A stretch of 64,000 nt of DNA, from positions 1,255,963-1,319,962 of the forward strand of contig NZ_GL878507.1 in NCBI RefSeq assembly GCF_000194945.1. The letters are read 5' to 3'. The DNA comes from Streptococcus sanguinis SK1 = NCTC 7863 (GTDB lineage: Bacteria; Bacillota; Bacilli; Lactobacillales; Streptococcaceae). The notes beneath the pieces were generated by a model. That model worked only from the letters and a program-made list of their open reading frames with translations, made no database searches and had not been told where the DNA came from. Positions within the stretch are counted from its first letter, which is position 1; each line of letters begins with the position of its first letter. Positions 24,117 through 33,688 of this stretch are shown one piece after another. Made by a program: the position numbers and the translations under genes.

Positions 24117-24689
24117 TTAGAGTAAGGTCGCCTGCCAATTCTGGTCCCGTTCTTCCAAGAGCAGCACTCGTCCTTGGGGGACATCAATGTTCCAAAAAAC
24201 AGCCTCTCGGTCAACCAAATGCTGGTAAATCAAGCGAAGGACTCCCAAATGAGCCACTAAAGCGATTGACTCATCAGTCCTATCTAGCAGGCGGTCTGTT
24301 GCTGCCCAGACTCTGGTCTGAAAGTCTGAGAAAACTTCTGCCTCAGGAGGCGTGACCTCAAAGGGGGCCTCCAACCAAGCTTGCCAGACTTCTGGAAACG
24401 CCGCTTCAATCTCATCAGCTGTCAAGCCTTCCCATTGCCCAAAGCCTCGCTCGTCAAAATCAGCTATGGCCTGGACTTGCCTGTCTGGAAAAGCTAGCTG
24501 GGCTGTTTCCTGCGTCCGTTTGAGACAACTGGTGTAAATCACATCAACTGGGTGCTCCTGCATCAGTAGCGCCAGCTGCTTGGCGTCCGCTCGGCCTTGC
24601 CCGTTGATAGAGACATCATGGCTGCCATAGAAACAGCGCCTGCGGTTGTAGTCTGTCTGACCATGCCGCATCAGATACCATCTTTTCAT
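24117..24689 (-). CDS. cobC: Alpha-ribazole phosphatase (histidine phosphatase family)
   Basis: CobC removes the 5' phosphate from alpha-ribazole phosphate or from adenosylcobalamin phosphate at the end of nucleotide-loop assembly. The 190 residues start KRWYLMRHGQTDYN with the RHG phosphohistidine motif; GQGRADA, the acidic ERGFGQWEG and the second histidine in VAHLGVLR are present. It overlaps cobS by 4 nt. The family is broad, but the cobU-cobS-cobC order supports the call. Confidence 0.92.
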   Translation of the reverse strand: MKRWYLMRHGQTDYNRRRCFYGSHDVSINGQGRADAKQLALLMQEHPVDVIYTSCLKRTQETAQLAFPDRQVQAIADFDERGFGQWEGLTADEIEAAFPEVWQAWLEAPFEVTPPEAEVFSDFQTRVWAATDRLLDRTDESIALVAHLGVLRLIYQHLVDREAVFWNIDVPQGRVLLLEERDQNWQATLL

Positions 24690-25414
24690 CCTAGTACCAC
24701 CAATCCTAAGAGATAGAGGAGCTGGGCAATTTCAACATAGGCCCCTAGCGTATCGCCTGTGTGGCCGTCAATTTTATTATAAACAAAACGGCGATAGCCG
24801 ATTGCTCCCAGAAATACCAAGCCATAAGCCAGAAGGCCTCTCCAGCTGAAAACCAGCAGAGACAGGAGCAAGGGAAGAAGCTGGGCAAGCAGGATATGAC
24901 TCGTCTTGCTGCCACTGAAGAAATTCCCCGAGCCGCCACCTTCTCTGGCATAGCTCATCCGGTAAAGCTGTAGGCTCAGACCGGCCTTGCCAATCATGGT
25001 CAGACTAGCCACGATAAACCAGCGAGGCTCTGGCAAATAAGTATAGAGAACCAGCATCAGAGCATAGTAGAGAATGAGTGCCAGTACGCCATTGCTGCCA
25101 ATCCGACTGTCCTTCATAATCTCTAGCATCCGCTCCTTCTTACGGGAGGAGAAGAGACCGTCTGCCGTATCCGCCAGGGCGTCTAAATGAAAACCACCTG
25201 TCAGCAGAACATCAAAAGCAAGGGTCAGAACCCAAGCGACCATCCCTGGCAGGACTAGGCTCGTCAGGAAATAAAATCCACCTGAAATCAAGCCCAGCAA
25301 GAGGCCAAAGAGGGTCAGAAAAGGAAGTCCCAGTCGCAAGTAGGAGATATCCACTGCCTTTGGAATCACAATCCGGCTAAAAAATTGGGTATAGATAATC
25401 AATGCCTTTATCAT
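24686..25414 (-). CDS. cobS: Adenosylcobinamide-GDP ribazoletransferase (cobalamin synthase)
   Basis: CobS joins adenosylcobinamide-GDP with alpha-ribazole (phosphate) in the membrane. The 242-residue protein has several hydrophobic segments and the metal-binding motif HLDALADTADGL (about 77-88), plus DSRIGSNG and the GGGSGNFFSG region. Start and stop overlap cobU and cobC by 4 nt each. Confidence 0.95.
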   Translation of the reverse strand: MIKALIIYTQFFSRIVIPKAVDISYLRLGLPFLTLFGLLLGLISGGFYFLTSLVLPGMVAWVLTLAFDVLLTGGFHLDALADTADGLFSSRKKERMLEIMKDSRIGSNGVLALILYYALMLVLYTYLPEPRWFIVASLTMIGKAGLSLQLYRMSYAREGGGSGNFFSGSKTSHILLAQLLPLLLSLLVFSWRGLLAYGLVFLGAIGYRRFVYNKIDGHTGDTLGAYVEIAQLLYLLGLVVLG

Positions 25415-25995
25415 TTCAACTGCTGAGCGAGGCCGCAGATGACTAGGTAAGCCTCACTCGCCTCCTTTGCAATCAGTTGGTTGATCTTGCCCTGCACATC
25501 ACGGAAAAAGCGTCCTAGTCTGGTCTCTGGGACAATGCCCAGTCCAACCTCATCCGTTACAATCCAGCACTCAGCATCTGTCTGACGGATTGTGGATAGG
25601 AGCTCTTGCCATTCTTCTTCCAAAAACTGCAGCAGGAAAGACTGCTCCTGACGGCTGAGAAAGTGCTCCTCTGTCAGCTCCAGCTTGTCTGGAAAATGCT
25701 GGGCAATCAAATCAAAGAGACGATTGCTAGTCAGAAGGGTGGCACAATCCAGCAGGTAAACTGGATGCGACTGCTCTCGCAGCCAGTCGGCCAGCCCTGC
25801 ATACTGCTCCTGAGTCGTCCAGGAAGCCGGCCGGCGTTCTTGGTGCAGCCGAATCCGCTCCTGCCATTCTGGATCTTCTCCTCGAGGCAGGCCGGTCGCA
25901 ATATAGCAAACGCTCTCTAGGTCCGCTAGTCGCTCCTCCGCAAATGCCGACTTACCGCTTCTGGCACCGCCTGTCACTAACACAATCTTAGCCAT
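25411..25995 (-). CDS. cobU: Adenosylcobinamide kinase / guanylyltransferase
   Basis: CobU phosphorylates adenosylcobinamide and then attaches GMP, preparing it for CobS. P-loop [13 protein letters not shown] at residues 8-20, the guanylylated histidine region [11 protein letters not shown] (about 49-59) and the [11 protein letters not shown]alker B-like segment are all visible. The 194-residue length is typical. It overlaps hemL by 8 nt. Confidence 0.96.
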   Translation of the reverse strand: MAKIVLVTGGARSGKSAFAEERLADLESVCYIATGLPRGEDPEWQERIRLHQERRPASWTTQEQYAGLADWLREQSHPVYLLDCATLLTSNRLFDLIAQHFPDKLELTEEHFLSRQEQSFLLQFLEEEWQELLSTIRQTDAECWIVTDEVGLGIVPETRLGRFFRDVQGKINQLIAKEASEAYLVICGLAQQLK

Positions 25996-27286
25996 TTGCT
26001 TCTTCTTTCATTGCTTGAAATGCCTGCTCGAAGGCTGCCAAGGTCTGGTCTAGATCCACTCTAGTATGGGCACTGGACATAAAGTTGGTTTCATACTGAG
26101 ATGGCGCCAGATAGATGCCTTGTTCCAGCAAGAGACCGTGCAGTCTTGCAAACTGAGCATGGTCAGCCGCCTTAGAATCCTCAAAATTGCGGACCGGCTT
26201 CTGGCTGAAGAAGAAGCCAAACATGGTTCCCTTGGACACGACTTGCAGATTAATGCTGTACTTATCGGCTAGACTTCGTAAGCCATCACAGAGGTAGTTC
26301 GTTTTCTCTTCAATCTCAGCAAAGAGCTCAGGAGTCAGCTGTTTCAAGGTTTTGTAACCGGCCGTCATTGCGACTGGATTACCCGACAAAGTGCCGGCCT
26401 GATAGATGCTGCCCAGAGGCGCTACCTGATCCATATAGACGGCCTTGCCGCCAAAGGCTGCGACTGGGAAGCCGCCACCGATAACCTTGCCCAAGCAGAC
26501 AAGGTCTGGCTCTGTCTGATAGAGGCCGACGGCCCCCTGATAATGAGCTCGGAAACCACTCATGACCTCGTCCACGATGAAGAGAGAGGCGTATTCCTGA
26601 GTGAGGGAGCGAATAGTACTGATAAAGTCCGCATCCGCAGGAATCAAGCCCATATTGCCAGCAACGGCTTCTAAAATGACACAGGCAATGTCATCTCCGT
26701 ACTTTTCAAAGCAAGCCTTGAGAGCATCTTTGTCATTGTACGGCAAGGCCAGAGTTTCCCCAGCTACCTGAGCAATGACTCCGGCAGAATCAGCAATCCC
26801 AAAGCTGGCCAAGCCTGAACCAGCCTGAACCAAAAAGGAATCACTGTGGCCGTGATAGCAGCCGATAAATTTAACAATTTTAGATCGCTTGGTCACTCCA
26901 CGTGCTACCCGAATGGCGCTCATGGTCGCTTCCGTTCCCGAATTGACCATCCGCATTCTTTCCATGAAAGGCAGACGCTCCTGCACCAGCTGGCCAAGAG
27001 CGATTTCTCTGGGACTCGGAGCACCAAAGCTGGTCCCCTCCCAAATAGATTCCTCAACTGCCGGCAACACATCCTTAGGAGCATGCCCCAAAATCATGGG
27101 TCCCCAAGACAGGACGTAGTCAATATAGCGGTTGCCATCGACATCATGCAGATAGGCTCCGCTGGCTTTTTCGATAAAAAGCGGATGACCACCCACAGCC
27201 TTAAAGGCCCTGACAGGACTGTTGACCCCTCCTGGAAAGAGCTTTTGAGCCTCTGTGAAATATTGGTTGGAATGTTCTCTCTTCAA
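25988..27286 (-). CDS. hemL: Glutamate-1-semialdehyde 2,1-aminomutase
   Basis: HemL converts glutamate-1-semialdehyde to 5-aminolevulinate, second step of the C5 route. It is a class III aminotransferase of 432 residues with [12 protein letters not shown] near the start, [12 protein letters not shown], the [11 protein letters not shown]alker-like loop and the PLP lysine in [11 protein letters not shown] (about 265). It starts 43 nt after hemB. In this window 5-aminolevulinate can only go to corrinoids. Confidence 0.97.
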   Translation of the reverse strand: MKREHSNQYFTEAQKLFPGGVNSPVRAFKAVGGHPLFIEKASGAYLHDVDGNRYIDYVLSWGPMILGHAPKDVLPAVEESIWEGTSFGAPSPREIALGQLVQERLPFMERMRMVNSGTEATMSAIRVARGVTKRSKIVKFIGCYHGHSDSFLVQAGSGLASFGIADSAGVIAQVAGETLALPYNDKDALKACFEKYGDDIACVILEAVAGNMGLIPADADFISTIRSLTQEYASLFIVDEVMSGFRAHYQGAVGLYQTEPDLVCLGKVIGGGFPVAAFGGKAVYMDQVAPLGSIYQAGTLSGNPVAMTAGYKTLKQLTPELFAEIEEKTNYLCDGLRSLADKYSINLQVVSKGTMFGFFFSQKPVRNFEDSKAADHAQFARLHGLLLEQGIYLAPSQYETNFMSSAHTRVDLDQTLAAFEQAFQAMKEEANG

Positions 27287-27329
27287 GTTCGTCCTCCTTA
27301 TCTAGAAAACTGCTGATTTTCCGCAGTCT

Positions 27330-28301
27330 CTATCCTTCTTTCAGATAACCGGCCGCATCTTTGGCAAAATAAGTGATAATCAAGTCTGCACCAGCCCGCT
27401 TCATACTGGTCAAGGTTTCCATGACAATGGCTTTTTCATTGATCCAGCCCTGCTGAGCTGCTGCCTTGACCATGGCGTATTCTCCACTGACATTATAGGT
27501 CACCAGAGGCAGCCGGGTTTCCTGGCGCAGCTCTCTAAGGATATCCAGAAAGGCCAGAGCCGGCTTAACCATGAGAAAGTCTGCTCCCTGCTCCTCATCG
27601 CTCTTGGCTTCTCTCAAAGCCTCCAAGCGATTGGCCGGATCCATCTGATAGGTCTTGCGGTCGCCAAAGGCCGGAGCACTCTCACCTGCATCTCGGAAAG
27701 GTCCATAAAAGCTAGAGGCAAACTTAATCGCATAGGACATGATGGGAATGTCTTCAAAGCCAGCCGCATCAAGCCCCTGACGGATAGCCGCCACAAAACC
27801 GTCCATGGCATTGGAAGGCGCAATGACATCTGCTCCAGCCCTGGCTTGGCTGACAGCGACTTCTGTCAGTCTAGTCAGAGACAGATCATTGTCCACTTCC
27901 TCCCCTCGCAAAATACCGCAATGGCCGTGACTGGTAAACTCACAGAGACAGGTGTCTGCAATGACGACCGTCTCAGGAAAATGCTTCTTGATTAGACGGA
28001 TAGCTTCTTGGACAATACCATTTTCAGCTGAAGCCTGACTGCCTATTTCGTCCTTTTCTGACGGAATGCCAAAGACGATAAAAGCCCGAATGCCCAAGTC
28101 CACACATTCCTGCACTTCTGGCAGCAAATCCTCGAGGGAGAACTGATAAACTCCCGGCATGGAGGCTACTTCTTGCTTTTCAGTCAACCCTTCCTTGACA
28201 AACAAGGGTTGGATAAAATCATCCACAGACAGCTTGGTTTCTCGAACCAGCTGCCGCAGACCGCTGCTTCTCCTCAGTCTGCGATGTCTATAAAATTCCA
28301 T
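27330..28301 (-). CDS. hemB: Delta-aminolevulinic acid dehydratase (porphobilinogen synthase)
   Basis: HemB condenses two 5-aminolevulinates to porphobilinogen. The 323 residues contain the cysteine-rich metal site [16 protein letters not shown] (about 121-136), the two Schiff-base lysines in [13 protein letters not shown] and [12 protein letters not shown], and the family start [13 protein letters not shown]. Cysteines at the metal site suggest a zinc-type enzyme. It overlaps hemD by 14 nt. Confidence 0.97.
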   Translation of the reverse strand: MEFYRHRRLRRSSGLRQLVRETKLSVDDFIQPLFVKEGLTEKQEVASMPGVYQFSLEDLLPEVQECVDLGIRAFIVFGIPSEKDEIGSQASAENGIVQEAIRLIKKHFPETVVIADTCLCEFTSHGHCGILRGEEVDNDLSLTRLTEVAVSQARAGADVIAPSNAMDGFVAAIRQGLDAAGFEDIPIMSYAIKFASSFYGPFRDAGESAPAFGDRKTYQMDPANRLEALREAKSDEEQGADFLMVKPALAFLDILRELRQETRLPLVTYNVSGEYAMVKAAAQQGWINEKAIVMETLTSMKRAGADLIITYFAKDAAGYLKEG

Positions 28302-29013
28302 GCTTCTTCTCTTCTTTCTTGATTATTTCCTTGACCATTTCCTCAACAGAAGGACTCTGGGGCTGGTAATCTACCCCATAGCCAGACTCCTTAACCGCCT
28401 GAGCCGTTGTCTGACCAATCACTGCAATCTGATGGCTAGATGCTAGATGGGGCTTAATAGCACAAAAACTCTGCCAAGCCGACGGACTGGCAAAGGTCCA
28501 AATCACATCCTCTTGGGACAGATAGGTCTCGAGCTGGTCCTGACCAGCAGGATTTGAGGTCGTTTCGTACATAGGCCAAGCCCAGACCTCATGGCCTGCT
28601 TCTTTTAATTTCTCAGCCAAACTGGGATTGGACAAGCTGCTTTGGGGCAGCAAAATCTTCTGCGTTGGCAGAGCCAAATCCAACCACTCCTGAATAAAGT
28701 CAAGACCATAGTGGCTGCTGGCCTGAAAATCACAGGCTCGGCCTAGCTTATCCAGCGCCTGACTGGTCTGCGGTCCAATGGTCGCAATCTGGAAGTCCGC
28801 TTTCAGATAGGGACTGAAAGCCTCTACTGCGACAGCACTGGTAAAAAAGACCCAGTCGACTTCTGGCAGAACTGCTTGAACAGCTTCTGGTAAGGGCAAA
28901 GACTGACAGCGAATGAGAGGGACATGGTGCGTCTCAAATCCTGCCTGTCTGATCTTTTCTAGCCAGGCAGAGTCCGGCGCCTGCTCTCTGGTAAAGATTA
29001 TTTTTTTAACCAT
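28288..29013 (-). CDS. hemD: Uroporphyrinogen-III synthase (stand-alone)
   Basis: HemD closes and inverts ring D of hydroxymethylbilane. The 241-residue sequence shows the weakly conserved two-lobe pattern, including [40 protein letters not shown] and [13 protein letters not shown]. It overlaps hemC and hemB by 14-16 nt. A second HemD domain is fused to CobA at 37940-39379, so the activity appears duplicated. Confidence 0.92.
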   Translation of the reverse strand: MVKKIIFTREQAPDSAWLEKIRQAGFETHHVPLIRCQSLPLPEAVQAVLPEVDWVFFTSAVAVEAFSPYLKADFQIATIGPQTSQALDKLGRACDFQASSHYGLDFIQEWLDLALPTQKILLPQSSLSNPSLAEKLKEAGHEVWAWPMYETTSNPAGQDQLETYLSQEDVIWTFASPSAWQSFCAIKPHLASSHQIAVIGQTTAQAVKESGYGVDYQPQSPSVEEMVKEIIKKEEKKHGIL

Positions 29014-29918
29014 GGCATTCCTACTGCTCCCTTATCGGCTAACTGGCGCACAGCCTGCTCTGCCAATTGCTGGCCATCCTGACCTTTAAGGCTGACGAAG
29101 ACACATTGGCCGTCCTCCTTGGCCAGCATGGCCTCTAGCTGATAGTCCTGACCGTTTTTCTGGGCAAAAGCAGCGATAGGGAAGGTGCAGTCCGCATTCA
29201 TCTGAGCCAAAACTACCCGTTCAACTGCCACTTCAGCTGCTGTCTTCTCATCCTGAACAGTTGCCAACAGTTGCCGCAGCTCCTCATCCTCTTCCCGGCA
29301 TTCCACTGCCAAAGCGCCCTGAGAAATAGCTGGCAGACAAAGACTGGTCTCTAACGGCTGAATGTGAAGACGGCTTTGGTCCAGCCAGCCCAAGCGTTTA
29401 AGTCCGGCCATAGCCAAGACAATCGCGTCGTACTCGCCTTCTTCCAGCTTCTTGATGCGGGTATCGATATTGCCCCGAAGTGGTTTGAAAGCCAAATCCG
29501 GCCTCTGAGCCTGCAGCTGAACCTGCCGGCGAATGCTGCTGGTTCCTATAAGAGCGCCCTCAGGCAGATCAGCCAGCGTCTGGCCAGCTTGACGGAAAAT
29601 CAAGCAGTCCCGAACATCTTCTCGCTGACTAATCGCACCGAGTGCACAGCCCTCAGCTAGCTTAGCCGGCATGTCCTTGAGACTGTGGACCGCCATATCA
29701 ATCTCACCAGCCAAGAGGGCTCGCTCGATTTCCTTGACAAAGACTCCCTTGCCACCAATTTCCTGGAGGCTGACATGGGTCAAGCGATCTCCTTTTGTGG
29801 TATAGGGAACGAGGACAAAATCCCGCTCTGGATGGAGCTTCTTGAGCTGGTCGACTAACTGCTGGGTCTGGGTCATGGCCAGCTTACTCTTGCGGGTTCC
29901 TACCTTAATGACCTTCAT
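28998..29918 (-). CDS. hemC: Porphobilinogen deaminase (hydroxymethylbilane synthase)
   Basis: Start at the ATG at 29918 (AAAGGGGAAAAG upstream), which lies within the end of hemA; the frame extends 13 codons further up without similarity. HemC polymerises four porphobilinogens. VGTRKSKLAMTQTQ, HSLKDMPA (catalytic Asp), GTSSIRRQVQL and the cofactor-anchoring cysteine in NADCTFPIAAFA are present. About 306 residues, normal length. Confidence 0.96.
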   Translation of the reverse strand: MKVIKVGTRKSKLAMTQTQQLVDQLKKLHPERDFVLVPYTTKGDRLTHVSLQEIGGKGVFVKEIERALLAGEIDMAVHSLKDMPAKLAEGCALGAISQREDVRDCLIFRQAGQTLADLPEGALIGTSSIRRQVQLQAQRPDLAFKPLRGNIDTRIKKLEEGEYDAIVLAMAGLKRLGWLDQSRLHIQPLETSLCLPAISQGALAVECREEDEELRQLLATVQDEKTAAEVAVERVVLAQMNADCTFPIAAFAQKNGQDYQLEAMLAKEDGQCVFVSLKGQDGQQLAEQAVRQLADKGAVGMPWLKK

Positions 29919-31158
29919 CTTTTCCCCTTTCTCTGTGCAAGCCAAATATCTTGGCAATCAAGGCAATGTCATAGTCCGAATGCTCTCCGACTGACAGCTC
30001 TTTGAGCTGCAAGATTGGCTCCTTCAAGACTTGGTTGATAATGCTCTTCATGTGCTTGGAAATCTGTTTTTGCTCCCGCTCGGTCAAATCTGGAATCTTG
30101 CGATTAAGACTTTCCATAGCCGAAGCTTGAGCTTCCAAAGCCTTATCCCTGATTTCCTGAATCAAAGGAATAATGCCCAACTGCTGACGCCAGTCAGCAA
30201 ACTTGACCAACTCCTCATCAATCTCCAAAGCAATCCGACCGGCAATCTCCTGCCGTTCTGCCTTATATTGCTCCAGTTGATTGGTTAGATTTTCGATATT
30301 ATAGAGCTTCAGAGACGAGCTCGGATAGCAGGAACGAGGCAGACAGAGGTCAAATACAATCGCACCCTCCTTAAGCATGGAGGGAAAGATAATGTATTCT
30401 TCCGTTTTAACCGCTGAAAAGACCACATCCGCATCCGCCAGTACTGCTTCCAATTCATCCCAGCCATGGGCAGATACCCTGTCCTCTGTCAGAAAAGGCT
30501 GAGCCTTGCTGACCGTCCGATTGAGCAGCATGACTGATTCGAATGGCCGCTGCAGAGCATACTTGGTCACCAGCTGACCAATCTCTCCCAAACCGATAAG
30601 AGCTACCTTTTTAGTGCTGTAATCCAGCCCCATTCGGTCCAATTTTTGGATAGCCGTCAGGCCGATGGAAATAGGCCGGTCATTGATTCGATAAGTATCA
30701 TGCATGCGCTTGGCAAAGGTCAGCGCCTGCTTGAAAGCCTGATTGAGGACAATTCCAGTCGTACCAGCATCTTGTGCTGTCAGGAAAGCCTGCTTGAGCT
30801 GGCCCAAGACCTGACTTTCACCGACAATCTTGGATTCCAATCCGATAGAGACGCGCAGCAAATGCCGCAAAGCCTCATCTCCCTCACGAAAGACTAAATA
30901 GTCTTCCAGCTCCTTGACAGGAATCTGAAACCAGTCCGCCAAAAAATGCTTGGAATAGTAGCGGCCAGTATGCAGCTGGTCCACCACCAGATAGAGCTCA
31001 GTCCGATTGCAGGTCGACAGGATGATATTTTCCAAGATACTTTTTTCTCTTTTCAGGAGCTTCAGAGCTTTGAGCCCCTCCTGATCTGAAAAATGCGCTT
31101 TTTCCAAAATTGTCAGCGGCGTTTCCCGATGGGTCAAACCCACATATAATAGGTGCAT
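29905..31158 (-). CDS. hemA: Glutamyl-tRNA reductase
   Basis: HemA reduces glutamyl-tRNA(Glu) to glutamate-1-semialdehyde, the first committed step. The 417-residue protein starts LLYVGLTHRETPL, carries the catalytic cysteine in STCNRTELY (about residue 50), GESQVLGQLK, the nucleotide-binding GLGEIGQL (about 188-195) and a C-terminal helical dimerisation part. It overlaps hemC by 14 nt and follows sirC by 15 nt. Confidence 0.97.
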   Translation of the reverse strand: MHLLYVGLTHRETPLTILEKAHFSDQEGLKALKLLKREKSILENIILSTCNRTELYLVVDQLHTGRYYSKHFLADWFQIPVKELEDYLVFREGDEALRHLLRVSIGLESKIVGESQVLGQLKQAFLTAQDAGTTGIVLNQAFKQALTFAKRMHDTYRINDRPISIGLTAIQKLDRMGLDYSTKKVALIGLGEIGQLVTKYALQRPFESVMLLNRTVSKAQPFLTEDRVSAHGWDELEAVLADADVVFSAVKTEEYIIFPSMLKEGAIVFDLCLPRSCYPSSSLKLYNIENLTNQLEQYKAERQEIAGRIALEIDEELVKFADWRQQLGIIPLIQEIRDKALEAQASAMESLNRKIPDLTEREQKQISKHMKSIINQVLKEPILQLKELSVGEHSDYDIALIAKIFGLHRERGKDEGH

Positions 31159-31173
31159 GCTTCTTTCCTTCTT

Positions 31174-31605
31174 TTAAAGTTGGTCTAAAATTGCTTCTAT
31201 CTTCTTGCGAATCTCCTTGGAACGGCTGGGCGAAAGACCGTTGGTCGAGATCATGACAGACACATCCTTCTTTCGCGCAATGGCTACATTGTAGAAGTCA
31301 GAAAAGGTCTTGTCGCCCGTATTGTTTACCAGCTGACTGGGTGCCGCATCCTCCATAATCTGACGGTTGACTTCCGCCTGATCTGTACAGGCAAAGACCA
31401 GTTTCGCACCTTCCAAATCACCAGTCCGGTAAGGTCTAGCTAGCCATTGGACCTCCGCCTGAGGAATGTCGGCATGCAGAGTCGGACTGACCACTGTCAC
31501 AGCAGCCTGCTCAGCCAGCAGGGTCTTAATCTTCCGCGCTGCGACCTTGCCGCCTCCCACTACCACGACTTTCTTCTCTCTGATATTAATCATGACTGGA
31601 TACAT
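31174..31605 (-). CDS. sirC: Precorrin-2 dehydrogenase (SirC/Met8/CysG-N type)
   Basis: This oxidises precorrin-2 to sirohydrochlorin with NAD+. The N-terminal dinucleotide fold is clear: MINIREKKVVVVGGGKVAARK; then VVSPTLH, FACTDQAEVN and ISTNGLSPS. At 143 residues it is shorter than Met8 or the CysG N-domain and probably lacks the chelatase dimer arm, consistent with CbiK doing the metal insertion. Confidence 0.88.
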   Translation of the reverse strand: MYPVMINIREKKVVVVGGGKVAARKIKTLLAEQAAVTVVSPTLHADIPQAEVQWLARPYRTGDLEGAKLVFACTDQAEVNRQIMEDAAPSQLVNNTGDKTFSDFYNVAIARKKDVSVMISTNGLSPSRSKEIRKKIEAILDQL

Positions 31606-31616
31606 GCTAGCTTCTC

Positions 31617-32192
31617 CTATTTCTTTTCCCGAAAGATTTTTGCGCTGCGTTTGTAGACTGTATCTGGCTCCTCTAGGCGGTCATTGACCAATCGAGCCAG
31701 CACAAAAAAGTAATCCGACAGACGGTTGATATAAATCAATCCTATCTCATTGACCGCTTCATCTGCCTCTATAACAGCTACCATACGCCGCTCCAGGCGT
31801 CTGGTCATAGTACGGGCCACATGCAGGAGACTCGCAATCCGATGGCCGCCCGGGATGATAAAGCGGTCGATTTTCGGAGGAATATGCATATACTCATCCA
31901 TCCGCTCCTCCAGCCAGCTGACATTGGCTGGCTCTTGCTTGTAGGGACGCAATTCCCTCGGTGTAGCCAAGTCGCTGCCGCAGTCAAAGAGATGCTGCTG
32001 GATTTCCTCGCATTCCAGACGCAGGTCATCCAAGATAGGATAGTCACGCATCTCAGATACGACATAGCCAAGATGAGAGCATAGCTCATCCATCGTTCCA
32101 TAAGCTTCGACCCGAATATGGGTCTTGGATACTCGGTCCCCACCGTAGAGCCGTGTATAACCCTTGTCTCCGTATTTCGTATAAATTCTCAT
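31617..32192 (-). CDS. ATP:cob(I)alamin adenosyltransferase, PduO type (copy 2)
   Basis: A 191-residue homologue of the protein at 947-1546. Motifs: YTKYGDKGYTRLYGG, AYGTMDELCSHLG, ARTMTRRLERRMV and YINRLSDYFFVLARL. It overlaps the end of cbiP by 4 nt, inside the main B12 operon, suggesting it adenosylates the corrin during de novo synthesis before CbiP acts. The lysine-to-tyrosine-rich N-terminal loop (TKYGDKGYT instead of TKTGDKGLT) distinguishes it from copy 1. Confidence 0.92.
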   Translation of the reverse strand: MRIYTKYGDKGYTRLYGGDRVSKTHIRVEAYGTMDELCSHLGYVVSEMRDYPILDDLRLECEEIQQHLFDCGSDLATPRELRPYKQEPANVSWLEERMDEYMHIPPKIDRFIIPGGHRIASLLHVARTMTRRLERRMVAVIEADEAVNEIGLIYINRLSDYFFVLARLVNDRLEEPDTVYKRSAKIFREKK

Positions 32193-33688
32193 TTTTCTTC
32201 TCTGTTAATGATTTGATAAATCTGCTCCATATCCAAAGACTGGCGCAGGACGTCTGACAACTTATCATACTCTCTGTCTTTAAAGTCTTTGATACTGACA
32301 AGCTGGTCCTCTAGCGGCTCTAAGCCCTTAGCCAGACGAAGTTCATTCAGGTACTGACGAGTCCATTCTAGATTGTCAAAGACTCCATGAAGGTAGGTCC
32401 CTTGCACCTGCCCGCCATAAGCCACAGCTCCATCTGGACGCTCGGTTGCCTCACCATTTTGCTCCTTGATGATGGAAAATGGATCCAGACTATCCGCAAG
32501 CTGGGTTTCTCCCATGTGAATCTCGTAGCCCTCTAGCTCTTGCCCCTCATGCAGGGCTCTGACCTGTGTCGTCCGTTTGACCGGCTGAAGCACCGTCTCT
32601 GTCTCTAAAATACCCAGCCCGCTAATCTCCTCTAAGTCAGACTCAAGGTGCAGCGGGTCGCTAATCTTCTGCCCCAGCAGCTGATAGCCGCCGCAGATTC
32701 CAAAGATTCGCACGCCCTGCTCCAGACACTCAAGAATCTCGGCTTCAAGGCCAGACTCGCGCAGGTAGTTCATGTCTTCGATGGTGTTTTTGCTGCCCGG
32801 CAGGATCAAGAGATCCGGCCGACCAATCGCATCACCAGGCTGAACATAGCGGACAGAAACATCCGGCTGGATTTCTAGACTATGGAAATCCGTAAAGTTA
32901 GACAGGCGCTTGAGGCTGACAACTGCGATATCCAGACTCTTTCTGCTATCAAAGCGTCGGCTTTTCTGTACCAGGGCCACACTGTCTTCGCTGTCAATAT
33001 CCAGCTGGGCATAAGGCACGACCCCGATAACCGGCACCCGAGTCAGCTCCTCAATCATGTCAATGCCAGACTGCAGCAGAGCCACATCGCCGCGGAATTT
33101 ATTGATAATAACCCCCTTGATTCGCTTGCGGTCCTCAGGCGGCATGAGCTCAATCGTTCCGTAGATAGAGGCAAAGACTCCTCCCTTATCAATATCCGCC
33201 ACTAAAATCACTGGCGCATCGACCAGCTTGGCCATGCCCATATTGACAATGTCTCGATCATTGAGATTGATTTCAGCTGGACTGCCTGCACCCTCAATGA
33301 CGATGATATCATTCTCAGCGCCCAGCTCCTCATAGACTTTCTTAATCATAGGCAGGAGCTGCTGCTTGTATTCATGGTATTCGACGGCATCCATATCCCG
33401 CAGTACTCGTCCTAGAAAAACAACCTGTGACTTGCGGTCAGACGTGGGCTTGAGCAGGACCGGGTTCATGCGGACATCCGGCTCTTTGCCAGCTGCCTCA
33501 GCCTGAACAACCTGAGCCCGGCCCATTTCATCTCCTTTTTTGGTGATAAAGGAATTAAGCGCCATATTCTGCGACTTAAAAGGCACCACTTCTAGGCCAT
33601 CCTGCTTAAAAATCCGGCAGAGACCCGCCGCTATAATGCTCTTCCCAGCATCTGAGGCAGTCCCCTGTACCATCAATGATTTGACCAT
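32189..33688 (-). CDS. cbiP: Cobyric acid synthase
   Basis: CbiP amidates four side chains (b, d, e, g) of adenosylcobyrinic acid a,c-diamide with glutamine and ATP. The 499 residues show the N-terminal P-loop-like VQGTASDAGKS, the middle GSKNTIEDMNYL, and a class I glutamine amidotransferase domain with nucleophile in IFGICGGYQLLG (about 330) and HGVFDN near the end. It overlaps cbiO by 16 nt. Confidence 0.97.
   Translation of the reverse strand: MVKSLMVQGTASDAGKSIIAAGLCRIFKQDGLEVVPFKSQNMALNSFITKKGDEMGRAQVVQAEAAGKEPDVRMNPVLLKPTSDRKSQVVFLGRVLRDMDAVEYHEYKQQLLPMIKKVYEELGAENDIIVIEGAGSPAEINLNDRDIVNMGMAKLVDAPVILVADIDKGGVFASIYGTIELMPPEDRKRIKGVIINKFRGDVALLQSGIDMIEELTRVPVIGVVPYAQLDIDSEDSVALVQKSRRFDSRKSLDIAVVSLKRLSNFTDFHSLEIQPDVSVRYVQPGDAIGRPDLLILPGSKNTIEDMNYLRESGLEAEILECLEQGVRIFGICGGYQLLGQKISDPLHLESDLEEISGLGILETETVLQPVKRTTQVRALHEGQELEGYEIHMGETQLADSLDPFSIIKEQNGEATERPDGAVAYGGQVQGTYLHGVFDNLEWTRQYLNELRLAKGLEPLEDQLVSIKDFKDREYDKLSDVLRQSLDMEQIYQIINREEK

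Noticed and set aside
24061..24214. N-terminal extension of the Old Yellow Enzyme homologue
   Set aside because: No family similarity before the ATG at 24061, which has the only good ribosome site.
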